Shown here: in pieces, positions 12,375 to 25,281 of the stretch | Layout: every line of letters starts with the position of its first letter | Numbering within the stretch: the stretch's first letter is position 1 | Assembly (NCBI GenBank): GCA_001986395.2 | Contig: MQVO02000002.1 | Coordinates: 372,001-436,000 of the forward strand | DNA length: 64,000 bases | DNA from: Irpex lacteus | Lineage: Eukaryota > Basidiomycota > Agaricomycetes > Polyporales > Irpicaceae | Direction of reading: 5' to 3' | Made by a program: the position numbers and the translations under genes | The notes under the pieces: model-generated | Told to the model about the DNA's origin: nothing | What the model saw: the letters and a program-made list of their open reading frames with translations, nothing else | The model's database searches: none

Positions 12375-14089
12375 CTACGATGGAGGTGATGAAGGCCGGG
12401 GAGCCGTACGATCGGCATACGGAGGAGGCAGTTCGTGCACAATACTTGCATCGCCTCCGTCACGGTGCTGGAAGAATATCTCGTGTGGTGCGTCCGGGTT
12501 GTGGGTCACATCAACCAGGCTAGTCGAGGGCACCGAAGAGGAAGAGGGCGCTGTATTCGACGCAGGGCCAGCAGGAGGACGCTGACCTCGGGCTTCAAGA
12601 ATTTTGCGTTCGCGCGCTGTGAGCGGTGCGGATGGTGCTGGCGATACAGGCTCCGAGATTGTGGTGGCAGGAGCGGTTTGCGTCTGCTCTATCTCGTGAT
12701 TGAAGTATACCGCTGGGATCGGCGTGATGTCCATCTCGGGTAGAGATGTCTGTAACGGGCTGTAGACGGGTTGACTGGAGAATGAAGATGCGAGTAAGGG
12801 TCGTGGTTTGTAGGCATCTTCTTGCATATCTGGATCGATAACATGCTGAGACGGAGGCCATGGGTCCGGGGCGTGAGTGCGGTCGGTGTCCCATGTACCT
12901 CCATGATGAGTCCTCCGCCGGAAGAACCACCATAGCCCCGCGGAGAGAAGAAGCACAGCAACTACACCGGCTGCAATAGATACGCCGGCTATGAGTGGTG
13001 TGTTACTGTGGTCATGCTTCTGCGGTAGTGTAGTTGGTTCGTGTTGGGACGGTGCGGGAGAGGAAGAAGTCGTGGGTGTGGAAGCCGAGGAGCAGTCCGT
13101 GCGATTGGGTCCATCCGACACGACAAGGGGTGAAGAGACTCCCCATTTTCCGTTTCTGAGACAAAATCAATGGAGTTATATCAGACGTATGTTATAGCAC
13201 TCACGCGTCCACGACCGAGGCTGTATATTCACACACCATTCCAAATATATAGAGAGGGGACCCGTTAGCTCGCAATTACCACCAAAACAGGCATGCTCAC
13301 CCATAAACAGTTCACTTGGAGCGACCTCGTTGACGTACGTGTAGTCATTGCTATTTACCGAAGTGTTCGTAACGCTCGACGAGTCCAGGGCAGTGAGCAC
13401 TACGGTGTAGGGCTGCTCACCACCAGCAATACTGAGTCCCCATGGCTGACAAGTTTCTATCTTGCCAGTAGCATTAGGTGTGATGGAAGGTATGGCCTGT
13501 GACTGTGCGGCGGTAACGCTGGATAAGCAGGTTGTATTTGAACCCGCTGTATCGGCGTGAGTACCAAAGACCTGCAGATTATCAGAAACTGTGCACACCT
13601 GTGACGTTGTATAACCGAGTATCAATCCCTCCTGTACTTTTCTGAGAGTCTTGCACCATAATCATAAGAGAAGCACCTGCAAAGTTGGGTCAGTACGCAT
13701 GATCAACATTCTGTGTGGACAAAGTGGAACATACCTCGCTGATGCGTGTTATGCCACAACAAGTTCTTCGGATCTGTCCCAATCATGCTGACAGAGGGTA
13801 TTCCTCCGGGCTCGAATGCGAAAAGATAATACGGAGGGATGCCATAGTATGTTGGAGTCGTGTTCAGCGGTACAATCAAGAGCGGTAATTGCTGACACTC
13901 AGAAAAAGAGAACGTCGACACCACGGACTATCGAGAAAATTAGAGGGGTGTGCATAAACTGGTAGAACAGAGGAGGCGCACCTGGTCATTGAAACCCCAC
14001 TGGAATGGACTCTCCGACTGACTTGCCAGAGCGAGCGTATAACATCCGGCCAGCCAAAAAGATACCGCTACACGCCGCGAGCTGCGCAT
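12375..14089 (-). CDS. Secreted-domain, single-pass membrane protein of unknown function
   Basis: Not assigned to a named family, but the layout is common in basidiomycetes. The ATG at 14089 starts a signal peptide (basic MRSSRR, then AVSFWLAGCYTLALA). The exons that follow encode an extracellular part of about 280 residues with paired cysteines and many N-glycosylation sites (NTT, NTS, NAT). One membrane helix comes next (IAAGVVAVLLLSAGLWWFF), with a basic stop-transfer RRRTHH. The cytosolic tail is Pro/Ser-rich and disordered and ends in a PPPY motif (HELPPPYADR), a possible WW-domain or HECT-ligase binding site. Several short introns lie between 13140 and 13980. Start and stop look right; internal exon borders are approximate. 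Confidence 0.65.
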
Positions 14090-15750
14090 TCTCCGCGACC
14101 GTCCCAAATTTATCCAAGAGACCAATGCGTGAAGAAGGATGGGAGGCTCAAGGGCCTGAGCATGGAACAAGAGATAAAGGAGAGTTGGTGAGCACTGAGG
14201 CCAAGGGGCTGCGGTTGTCGACGAGCAGAGCCCACTTGGCTGAGTGGTGGGAAGGCGATGCCCAGCAACAGGGACAGTCTATTTAGCGTGGACTAGAGCG
14301 TTACAAATTATGTCGTAACCGTTCATCGTATCAGAGTAGCACTGCGATGGGACAGCAAGTGTAAAGTGCACATTGAGAGTGTCCTTATTAGATACCCTCC
14401 TTATTCGTCACTTTCCAAGTCCAACTCCCCTGCCTGCGGGAACGATTGAGGCCTTCAGAGCATAACTTACATGATGGATTTCGGGCAAACTGGGAAAAAG
14501 CGTCTGTAAATCTGATTCGTCAATGCACGCATCACTCACCAATATAACCCATCAATGTTTGTTGAATGTTCATAGCCCCTCTTCATCAGACATAGGTAGG
14601 TATTTAGGGGATATATACAGGTAATACAGGGGGCCAGTGGCACATACAGTACGCCAAGATCATCTATCTCATACTACCGACCGGTCGTGGCAAACCGCTC
14701 GCAGATACTTAGTGGTTTGATGGTTATATCTGGCTGAGGATTGTGTACGAGGGAGATGTCATGCTCGAGCTCAATTGCGCGAGGTACATGGACCACCACT
14801 ATCTCGGAGAGCGATTTCATATGTGCAACTGCTTTGTGTGTTCGAACAAAGGTCCAAAGACGATGTCACAGCTGTCCTGTATTGCGTTTGCCCTATCATG
14901 CCACTAACCTAGGATGACATCTGTCCCCGTGTGCATGCCATTGTCGCCGTGCTGCGTGTCTTGCGGGAGAGAGGTAGTAGACAAAGGGCCTGAGATACTG
15001 TCCTCGACTTTTGAGCCGGACCAAGCACGTTGCACGGGGGCAAGCTCCTGGCCGAGGCGTCATATTGGTAGAACGAGTGCAATGAGGCATGGCCATCTCA
15101 ATCTTTGAGTAGCCGCGGGAAATGCGGTGCATCTTGCTCATTGTCTTCAAACCTATCCGGCCCAAGACTTATCGCAACACTGGCCCCTGAAAATAGGATC
15201 TGTTGACTTGTTAAAAAATCTGACGAAGATAGACAACTCACAGGTGCTTGATCGCTCATATGGGAGCTATGAGATAGATCCACCTCCGTGCTTGAACCCG
15301 TGCTGGGCTTCTCGGATGCCTCATGTTCGGAACTAGTGGGTTAGTACCTCGGTACTCAGCACGTACTTACATTTTAGACACGGACACCATCTCTGAGACA
15401 GACACAGGTGAATTCAGCCACCGTATTGCTCGCCGCCGCCGAGTTCAGCCAAGCTGCATTTGGCAGTACGAAGTTAAGTTTGAGATTCACCGTGGCGGCC
15501 GAGCGTGCCTGTGCCGTGGGACCATTGCCTGTTCGGGCAGTAGGCGCATCAACAGCGCCGTATGGCCGTTATGGGCGCTTGCAAGTTGTTATTGTTTGCT
15601 TCCCGATTTGGGTATCGGCTATTGTGAACGCACACAAAAGACTGTGACAAAAGTTCTTTGAGCTGGATTGCCACTCACAATTAACAAAAGTCAGGGATCG
15701 AAGGATGGACCCACTCGTCTCTCTCACTTTCCCCTCTCACCCCTACCACG
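14090..15750. other. 1.7 kb intergenic region, no gene seen
   Basis: Probably divergent promoters for the membrane-protein gene and the STE6-type exporter. Short frames on both strands lack ATG starts, splice signals or recognisable motifs. I found no tRNA, repeat or transposon end. Confidence 0.4.
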
Positions 15751-18700
15751 ATGCGTGGCTCCATGGACGTCGTGGACGAGACGATGAGCAGCAGTCCAAG
15801 CGACTCGACGTTCAAGCTACCCCTTACGCCCGCCTCGTCAACTTCAACATTCGACATTCCCGCACGCTCACCCCCAAAACCCTCTATCAAGCTTCTCTTC
15901 TCCTTTCTAACCCGACATGATTTTCTCTTCCTCGTACTCCCTGCTGTCTCGACATCCGTGCTGTCTGGCGCAGTGGCACCCTTCATGACCCTCGTCGTGG
16001 GCCAGGTCTTCGATGCATTTTCACAATTTCCTACCTCAGGCGCAACCGAAGACGACAAACACCGACTACTTCATAACACACGGATGGGTGCTCTCGAGCT
16101 CCTCGGTCTCGCTTTCGGTGCATTCTTGATGAGCAGCATCACTTCAAGTCTATGGATATGGACAGGGGAGAGGAATCTAGTGGCGGTTAGGAAACGCGTG
16201 TATCATGCGGTAACGCGCAAGGATCTTGTCTGGTTCGACCTCGAAACAGGCAAAGGCTCTGAGGACGATCTCGGAGCAGGAGGGTTAATGGCCAAGTTCA
16301 CGAGGTATGTACAGCTTGGCTTTACTAAGATCGCTATTAACATGACTTTAGGGAGACGGACGAAGTCCGAACGGCCACTTCCCTCGCCTGTGGCATGCTC
16401 ATTCAGTATTTGACAACAGTCCTCGTTTGCCTTATCCTTGGGATGACTCGTTCATGGGCATTAACTCTCGTCATTCTGTCCGCCGTACCTGTGCTTGTCT
16501 TCATCCAAGCCGTCTCGCAAGGTCTGGCGTCACCGCAACTCGCTGCAGAGCGTGCTCATACAGCCACGGCCGCGACACTCCTCGACAGGGTTGTCCTTGC
16601 TATTGCGACAGTGAAAGCATTCAACGCTCAGAGCTACGAGGAAGCCCATCTTAGTCAGGTCCTTGACAAGATGCAGGCTGGAGCCAACGGTGCCGTAACC
16701 GTCTGGGGAATTACTTCGAGCCTGTCGCAGTTCGCTACGATGGCCATGTTCGTACAGGGCTTCTGGTACGGTGCAAAGTTGGTCAGAGCTGGTACCATCA
16801 GCGCAGGAGACGTCACAACCGTCTTTTGGGCCTGTCTGTTCGCGACCAGCAATCTGCAGATGTGCATTCCACAGCTCATCATTGTCGTGAAAGGCAAGTT
16901 CGCAATGGCATCTCTCCTTACCCTCGCCGACTCCACCGCCAAGGCTTCTTCTGGCCGGTCACTGTCCACCTTGTATACCCCGCTAAGAACCGCTAAGCAA
17001 CCGGTCACCCTCCGTGGTATCATCCCTGACCACTGCCGTGGTGGCATTGAACTCATGAACATCACCTTTGCCTACCCTTCGCGACCCACCATCCCCGTCC
17101 TTCGCGATGTGTCGATCTACATGGCCGCTCAGGATACCACTTTCATCGTCGGCTCCTCTGGCTCTGGCAAATCGACAATTGCTCACCTCCTCCAGCGCAT
17201 GTACGACGTTCCAAGAGAATGTGGAATGATCACTCTCGACGACCAGGACCTCGCCTACTGTGACGAAGCATGGTCTCGGGAGAACATCTCCAGTGTCTCT
17301 CAGACGTGTATTCTCTTCGATATGACTGTCCACGAGAACGTCGCCATGGGCTTGGCCGGTCCTTGGAGCCGCAGGAATCCGGAGACTGTCACACGTGCTG
17401 AGGTTGAGCGAGTTTGCCGCGCAGCTCTCATGCACGACTTCATTTGCAATCTCCCAGATGGCTACGACACAAAGCTGGGAAACGGCGGTGCCAGTCTTTC
17501 CGGAGGTCAGAAGCAGCGCCTCGCAATTGCCCGTGCCATGCTCCGTAACCCTACCGTTCTCATTCTCGGTAAGTCGGACTTTCGTACGCGTTTATGAAAG
17601 TTTGCTCATATGCCTGCTCCCAGATGAGGCAACCTCAGCTCTCGATCCTACCTCTCGCATCCTGGTCTTCCAGGCTATTAGGGAATGGCGTCGGAACATG
17701 ACCACGATCGTGATTACGCACGACTTGTCTCAAATCGATGAACAAGATTTCGTCTACGTCCTCAAGCAGGGCGAGTGCGTTGAGAACGGTTATCGCCACG
17801 ACTTGCAGGACAACAAGAAGACCGAGTTCTGCCGCATGTTGCGCGAGCAAGGTGCAACTGGCGGTTTCCCGGAGAAGACCGACACTGAGCTCGCGAAGGA
17901 GGTCCCCGTTGAGTCTCTGCTCGAGAAAGCTGAACAAGCGCTCTATGCCGGTGAAGTCGACGCCAAGCTCCGCCAGAGCGTGTACCGTCCTCTGACGACG
18001 AGCAACTGGATGTTCGACGTTATCTCGGATCTCACGAAGCCTGCAACCTCAGTCACGCCCGCGGCTCCCGAACAGACTGTCCAGCCAGTTAACCCGTTCA
18101 TCCCTGTGGACGCCTTCGCAGGAGAGGCTCCGTCAACTCCCCGCCGCCGCCAGTCGTTGTACATTGACATAACATCCATCAACTCTCCTCCTCCAGCTTA
18201 CTCCCCTTCGCGTCGTTATAGCCTTCAGTGGACACCATCCTCGCCTACCGCCTTTTCCCATTCGACGCCATCGTTCTTCTCTTCCACAGTCGTCGACGAT
18301 GAAGATGCCGACGAGAAGCTCGAGGATCGTGTTTTGCACCCCTCCCGAAGCACAGCCAGCCTCATCTCCGAGAAGAAGCGTGCTCGTCAGAAGTGGGATC
18401 CCGCTGTACTTGCTGCCTTGACTGAGATCAAGGTCGAGAAGGCTCAGGACGTGCGTGCGCCTGGAAAATCTTCTGCTCTTCAGTTGATTCGTGAGATCTG
18501 GCCTACAATTCCATCCAAGCCTCTTCTCTTCCTCGGAATCATCTTGAGCATTGCCAGCGGCGCGATGACACCCATCTTCTCCTTCTTCCTCTCGCGTCTT
18601 GTGTTCCAGGTTACCAGCGGTGCACAGGATATGTCAGCGATCAACCTTTGGGGTGGTATCTCTCTCGCTATGGCTGCTGGTGATGGTCTCTTCCTCGGAC

Positions 18701-20321
18701 TCAAGTACACGATTCTCGAGTTCGTCGCGATGGAGTGGGTGAACAAGGTTCGCAAGACGTGCATTAGCCTTATCCTCTCACAAGACAAGAAGTGGTTCGA
18801 CAAGACCGCGAATAGTTCTATCCGACTTGTCCAGATTCTTATCAAGGACGGTGACGACGCACGCAGTCTTATCGCCACTGTGCTCGCTCAAGGACTCGTT
18901 GTGTTCTCGATGCTCGGTGTCGGTCTTATTTGGGCTCTCGTCCAGGGCTGGCAGCTAACTCTCGTCGGGTTCGCCGTCGCTCCGGTGTTCATCATCGCCA
19001 TGGCGGTTCAGACGCACCTGGTGGCAAAGTGCGAGTATCGCAACAAGCTGGCTCGTGAAGAGGTGGCCAAGGGCTACTACGACGTATGTCATCAGTTTCA
19101 TTCTCTTATATTTTCGTACTCACCACCTCAACAGGCTATATCAAACGTTCGGGCCATTCGTGCGATGGGTTTCGAGCGAATCTTCCAGGAGAAGTTCGAC
19201 AAGTCTGTTGATCAGGCTCAAACTACAGGGGTGCGGGGCGCCTTTGTAGAGGGCGGCACGCACGGCGTTGCCAGTGGTCTCATTTACCTTGCCGAAGCAG
19301 TCCTCTTTTATGTTGGCGCTGTCCTCATCGCCAACGGAACCTATACTACCCTTCGTATGCTTCAAGTTCTCAATCTCGTTGTCTTCACCGTCTCTATCGG
19401 CTCTCAACTCATGGTCTTCAGTACGTCTTACCCATTGCGCTCTTCAGTTTGAACAGATATCTGACCACTTACACAGCTGAACGTATTGCCAAGTCTGTCC
19501 AGGCGACAAACGACCTCAACTCTCTTCTTAAGCTCACTGAGGATACTGACGAGCGCAAGGGCTCGTACTGCTTCCCCAACATGACTGGACCTCTTTCTTT
19601 CCGAGACGTCGAGTTTTCCTATCCCGAGCGTCCTGACGTGTCAGTGCTCTCAGACGTTTCCTTGACCATTAAGGAGAACGAATGCGTTGCGATCGTCGGT
19701 GCTTCGGGCTCTGGAAAGTCTACCATTGCCGCCCTCCTCCAGAGACTCTACGAGCCCACCTCCGGATCCATATACATCGGCGCCGTCAAGCTTAGCGACG
19801 TTGACGTTCACTACCTTCGTGAACACGTTGCCGTCGTAAGCCAGCAGCCTAATCTCTTCGATGCCACCATCGCCGAGAACATCGCGTATGGCAGCAAGTC
19901 GTTGTCCGACGAGGACATCCAGGCCGCTGCTCGTGCTGCGAACGTCCACGATTTCATCATGTCTCTTCCCAAGGGCTACGAGACCATGGTCGGCGAAAAC
20001 GCGTCGCTCATCTCCGGTGGTCAAGCTCAACGCCTCCAGATCGCTCGCGCATTGGCTCGCCCATCTTCCATTCTCATCCTCGACGAGTGCACTTCCGCTC
20101 TTGACCCTGCCAACCAGGCCGCCGTGATGGAGACGATACGACACGCCAAGGTCGGCCGTACGACGCTCATGGTCACGCATAAGCCGCAGGTGATGCGTAT
20201 GTGTGACCGGATTGTCGTCGTGAGCGACGGTATCATCGCCGAGCAAGGCACCTGGAAGCAGCTCATGGAAAAGCGTGGCGTGTTCGCGCAGCTCGCCAGC
20301 GGCGGCGAGTGGATGGATTAG
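15751..20321 (+). CDS. STE6: Full-size ABC-B (MDR/STE6-type) exporter
   Basis: ATP-driven exporter of the TMD-NBD-TMD-NBD type, about 1,400 residues, in the plasma membrane. Four introns of 40-60 bases (near 16306, 17570, 19085 and 19421) were placed because each restores a conserved motif. NBD1 has Walker A GSSGSGKST, signature LSGGQ and Walker B VLILDEATSALD. NBD2 has GASGSGKST, signature ISGGQ (Leu replaced by Ile) and ILILDECTSALD. A Ser/Pro-rich linker of about 150 residues joins the halves. The stretch WRRNMTTIVITHDLSQI after NBD1 is, as I recall it, typical of fungal a-factor exporters (Ste6), so the natural substrate may be a farnesylated mating pheromone. I found no pheromone precursor or receptor gene nearby. 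A general multidrug role is the alternative. The ATG at 15751 is used; one at 15784 is also possible. Confidence 0.85.
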
Positions 20322-20768
20322 GTCCTCTATCATTATTACTCTCTTCCCCTGCTTTTCATCTTCATCTTCACTCCTTTGCGATACCACACTTGCCTGTTTC
20401 CCCCTTTCTTCACTCCTTGGAACGATATTTGAACGATTTTCACGACAGTTTATTTGACACGGCATTTACCATTATACCTACGTAACTTTCCTTCGTCTTT
20501 CGACGTATCGCATGATTGCATTTGTAGACTACTCAGCAAATTTCACAGTGTATCTTTAGGACTATAGTACGACAATGAACCAGTTTCGATAATAACACTC
20601 ATGTGCCAGTACTTCTGGCGCGATCTAATACTACCGAGTATAAGTTGTAGTGCGACGAAGTGTGTTACAGTCGACGACGTTGCTGACATACAAGAACCCT
20701 CGGCTTACACGCGTCGCAATTCTATACCTGTGAGAACATCCGTAAGTAAATCATTGCAACGTGTGTCG
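20322..20768. other. Convergent intergenic region
   Basis: 3' UTRs of the STE6-type exporter and of the But2-like gene. The first 130 bases are pyrimidine-rich. No other element was seen. Confidence 0.4.
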
Positions 20769-21780
20769 TTACCGTGCGGCAAAAGACCGACCTAATGGTT
20801 CCCTCCCTTCGACTGAACTGCGATATTTATACTCAACTCGACATCCTTGGCCTTGACATGCAGCCTCAACCAACATCCATCCCACCGACGATGGACACGA
20901 GAATGATGAAGTATCGCTCACAGAACCGAATTCTGCGGCAAGGGAGCCTAGCGGTCGAGTAGACGGTGGTCGAGTTGCCCATGTCAAATCTTCAATGCTC
21001 CTCAAAGACTCTCCCTGCAGCGCTGCAACCATTATGAAAGTCGTGGAGTGCACGGTATTCAGAGAAGGATCGCGCTCCAATGTCAATAGCGTGTTTGACC
21101 CAGCGATGGCACTCCTTGAGGGGAAGGAGGCATGTAGCGCACAATTCTCACCTGCTCCAGAGGGAACAGACAAATTGAAGATGGTGTGTTCCTGTAGAAT
21201 GTATTCAGTAGATACATGATGTGACGAGGACGATATGAGGGCTTACTGTCTCCGTTACGAACACCCATCCGTCCTGTCTGAACTTCGTATTCGGATGCAG
21301 CGAGCTTACTCTGGCTACACGCTTGGGCTTCATAGCATCAGGACCATCCATGTGCATATCCGCATCATGGTTGTCTGAATTATAGGAAGATCCGAACGTA
21401 AGTCCGTTGCTTTCGATTTCGGGAACGCGTTCCAGTCCGAGGTAGAGACTCGGTTGTCTGAGCTTCCTTACGTCCACCATTGGTGCTGAGATCGTATGGT
21501 TGGGGCCTAGTTTATGCAGTACATTCGCGAATGCTATCACTGCTGAGAATACCGTCGTGATAACGAGCAGGTAAGTGGCGGCCGTAAGGATATTTGGGAT
21601 TTTGGTAGGGCACCATGTTGAGGGTGAACCAAGGTGCTTGTTATGAGGTTTCCTCGCCCATAGGCTGTCCTGGACCTCTGCATCGGTTAAGTCGTCAAGG
21701 GTTCGTCCATCGGTGTGTTCAATAAGAGGAATAGCTTCAGTTCCTCGTCCCAAATGTTCGTCGTGGTCGTGGTAAGACAT
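20769..21780 (-). CDS. Basidiomycete But2-like single-pass membrane protein
   Basis: Belongs, from memory of the family pattern, to a large set of Agaricomycete proteins often labelled as But2 C-terminal-domain-like; molecular role unknown. The ATG at 21780 is chosen. A cytosolic N terminus of about 60 residues carries acidic and His-rich patches (YHDHDEHLG). One membrane helix follows (AATYLLVITTVFSAVIAFA), then an external beta-rich domain with the family's YLGLERVPE motif. A single phase-0 intron near 21175-21236 joins FVTET to EHTIFNLSVP. The last exon has WATRPPSTRPLG and an ending with paired cysteines (FSCPSSVGW... CQGQGC). A decayed second copy of this last part lies at 46838-47087. 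Confidence 0.65.
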
Positions 21781-22041
21781 CAAGCGCGTTTAATCCACAA
21801 GTATTCGCGATACTAGGCTACTCAGGTTTCGCTACCACGTAGACCTAGATGTTCTTCACTATCCATAAAGCCTCTCGAAAACATTGGATATAAATACATG
21901 ACTCCGTCGACGTGTGTACAAAAAATACAGATCAGATCAAGCCTAGAATTGCCAGCGGGTGTCATTCCTTCCCTCTCCGGGTAGTAGGTATTATCAACGT
22001 TTCATCGCGTTCAGGCCGGCCATACCGACACGACCCAGATT

Positions 22042-25000
22042 CTAGTTTGCTGCGCCAATACTACTTTCGCCGTCAGCCTTGCCCGTGGTGCGCCGAGGAC
22101 GAAGCTTCGCCAGAGCCTTAGTCGGACGGGCCTCCTTCGAGGTTTTCGCCGTCTTGTCCGCCTCTTTGTGCTCCTCGACCCTTTCCTTCCCTTTCCCCTT
22201 CTGTAACGCCTTCTTGCTTTCTACTGCGCCTCCGAGCGACATGCGGTGTACAGAGCTCGCCACAGCCGATGAACCTGCTTCAAACTCAGGCTTGCCGGGC
22301 ACCAAGGCTTTACGCTTCTTCAGAGGCTGGGCATCCTTGACGGAGTCTTCAGAGTCACTATCACTGGACTCGTCCTCGCTCAGCGCTCGCTTGCTACTGG
22401 TACCCGATCTCCAGGATGAGACAGAGAACATACTCGAGTGGGGGGCCGGAGCGGGAGGGAAGCGTGTAGAGGACGTGCGTGCACGAGTAGTAGTTGGCAG
22501 TGAAGGAAGCTTGTCGTCAGAGTCAGAGTCAGAGTCAGAGTCTGGGTCCTCGCGGCCTTCTTCATCCTCCAGACAAATGCAGCTCGCATCATCGCGATCG
22601 AATTCGTCTGGCTCAGGAGGGGCTTGCACCTTCTGTAGTGGTTGTTGACGTAACTCGTTGGTATATGCGCGTTGATTGGCGTCGCGAGCGGCCATATCGC
22701 CCCCAGTCATATGGCTGGACTGGATGCCCTCGTAGACCTGTTGAGCGGCTTCCTTCTTCGAGATGCGAGGGAAACGGTCGGTAGGTAGAATGTCGCTCAT
22801 ATCCCATCCTTCCTCAGCAGTCGCACTCTCGAACAACTTGGCCCAAAAGTAGGGGTTGCTCATGTTAGCCTTCTTCGTGTCAAATCTCTCTTTGAGTTCT
22901 GCGACGCCCTGCTCATGGGGGTCCTCCCTGAGTTGTTCCTTACGGCCACGGAAGACAGCGTCGTAGTCGAAGCGAGCACGTCGTTGAGAGGCTGCAGTCG
23001 AAGTAGTGGAATCGTTCCGCTTTGCAGCCGCCGTTTTTGTGAGCAAGTTTTCCTTGAGCGAATATAACTCATCCCATTGTTCAGCGATGTAGGAGATGAG
23101 CTGATTCAGCCGGGCACTGGCAAAGTTGGGTCCCTTAACTTTCAGCTGCTTGAGGGCGGCTCTCTTGTGTGCGCCGCCGACCTTGTAGGTTTTACCATCT
23201 GGGAGCTTCTTATCATCGCTATCATCGAATAGACGGAGGTTTATGTCCATAGGGGCCTCCCTTTCACCGTCGCCGTTGGGCTTCAGCTTAAAATGATGAA
23301 CCGCAACATACAGGAGCACCCAGAAGCCAGATTCGTAGTCGTCCAGAACGTCATGAGCCTTCTTGGGATCTTCACATAAACCAATAGACATGAACTGCCA
23401 AGTACCCTGACGTCATGACAATCCTCAGTTTTTTTTTTCAGCCGAACAAAGCACAAATGACTTACAGTGCGATAATTTTGGTTCTCAGTGTCTGGTTCTG
23501 CAGTAGCAGAGTGGTCCCAGTCGGCCAGAACACCGCACGCCGCTTCTCCAAATTTGATCATGATGTTCCCAACACTTATGTCACGGTGTAGGGTATCGCA
23601 GTTGTCATATGCTGTGGCGATGGCTATATGCAATATTGGACGTGCTTCAGTATATAAAGTCTCTGGTATGGATACAAGAAACTTACCCATGAATACATCT
23701 AGCAGTATTAGAATGAATTCGTTGGAGTTGGCCGCGCTTTCTGGAGGATAGGTGATTTCTTCCAAGAGTCGGTGCTGGCAAAAAGCTCGCGGATCGGCAA
23801 AGCCTATCTGAGACTTAACCTGATCCGCAGTATATTCTGAAGCCCTTGTCGTAACCCTGGTCCCGTCGGAATTTGGAACATCCCCTCCGCAGAGTATTTC
23901 AGGGAGGCATGGAACCTGCGCTTCCTGCAGCTTACGGACCACTTCTCGTTCCGGAGTCAGACGAGGGTGCATCACGCGCCATGTATCCTTCAGGAACTTC
24001 AGCTCGTCCGAGTCCAATGTCAAGGGGTATGCGAGGTAACCACGAGTACCGCGGCCTATGGCGGACCGATGAGAGAAGAAGGGCTTCCTAACGAGCACAG
24101 CTATCTTATTGCTGGTCACGTCATCGAAGACGGTGAGCTTGTGTACGTGATATGCGCCGGAGAGGGTGTCTGCTGCATGGGGTAGTCTGCGCTGAGATGT
24201 CTGCGGATCGTTCATATCCTTCAACAGCCGTTCGACGGCGTTGTGGAACCGCAAACTCTCTTCGTCGGTGGCCACAGTGGCCGTTCTGTCCAGTCCGCGA
24301 TCAGAGGCCTCCATGTGGTTATAGCGCCATAAGAACCTCGCGAGAGTGTTGGGATGCTTGGTGTATTTGAAACTGTGGGAAACGACAGCGCCAGAATGGT
24401 CCCAATAGAGAAAGCGAGCACGACGACCGCAGATGAGCAGCTGGAAGAGATGGGTGCGGTGTTGATGCGCGAAGATTTCCGTAGCATACATGGTGAGCTG
24501 TCCGCGAGTGACAACGTACTCGTCCTTTGACTTCTCGAAGGACGTGAATGAGTCTCCTTGCGAATCAGTGACTTTGCCAGAAGCGATGGCCTTCTTGATC
24601 TGAGACCTGGTTAAGAATGGGTCCATGTAGCCTGCCCTCTTAAACTCCACCACAAGACCATCGCTACACCAGTCGAACTCCCTGCGATCGTCATCTGTCG
24701 TTTTCTCCTGATCTTCTTCCGGATCGTCGATAGAGAGATTCTGCTTCTTGCCACGTGTATTATAGCGGTGAGGCTGCGTCACAGTTGGAGGTTTGTATCT
24801 TGGGAGCTCTTCGAATCCACCATCTGGGCGATACTGTATGTCTCCAAGCTTCGGCTTCCCGTCTGCAGAGATGTGGAACTTGAAGTTAGGCGATAGACCG
24901 TACTTCTTAACAGTCGTATTCTGTGAAGTGAGATTGGGACGTTGTGGTTAGCACGTAGTCTATACAACAAAGCTCCACACTCACGAAGACCTCGTATAGC

Positions 25001-25281
25001 TTGCTTTCCAAGTTCGAATTCCTAGTCTTGCGGACGGGGAGAGTGAACTGAATCTCCATGTCCCTAGATCGCTCAGCAAACTCGGTTTTAACATCCAGGT
25101 CAACAGGCATAAGATCGTTGATGAAGGCATCTGGCTCAACGGGGCCACGAAAGTTGCCGTTCATGTCCTTGCCTAGGTTTTCTTTCTGACCTTGTGCGAC
25201 CTCAGAGTGCTGACTGAAACGCTCGTGGTTGGCCGAAGTGTACTTGTAGGGGCTGCTCTTGATAGCACCTGAGGTAGCCAT
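22042..25281 (-). CDS. FunK1 fungal-type protein kinase
   Basis: Protein-kinase-like enzyme of the FunK1 family, which is greatly expanded in mushroom-forming fungi; substrates are unknown. Starts at the ATG at 25281. The first exon (to about 24985) and the next two hold the FunK1 N-terminal module (WCSDGLVVEFKRAGY, FQLLICGRRARFLYWDHSGAVVS). The kinase lobe has LHRDISVGNIMI as catalytic loop and LADWDHS in the place of DFG. The GTWQFMS motif at the activation-segment end is restored by an intron near 23405-23465. The C-terminal 250 residues are a disordered tail with an SDSDSDSD run (22510-22545), basic patches (KPLKKRKAL) and no domain I know. Essential kinase residues appear present, so it is probably active. 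Confidence 0.88.

Noticed and set aside
22510..22550. GAGTCA hexamer repeat as a non-coding microsatellite
   Set aside because: It lies in frame in the FunK1 tail and codes for Ser-Asp repeats, so it is noted there rather than as a separate repeat.
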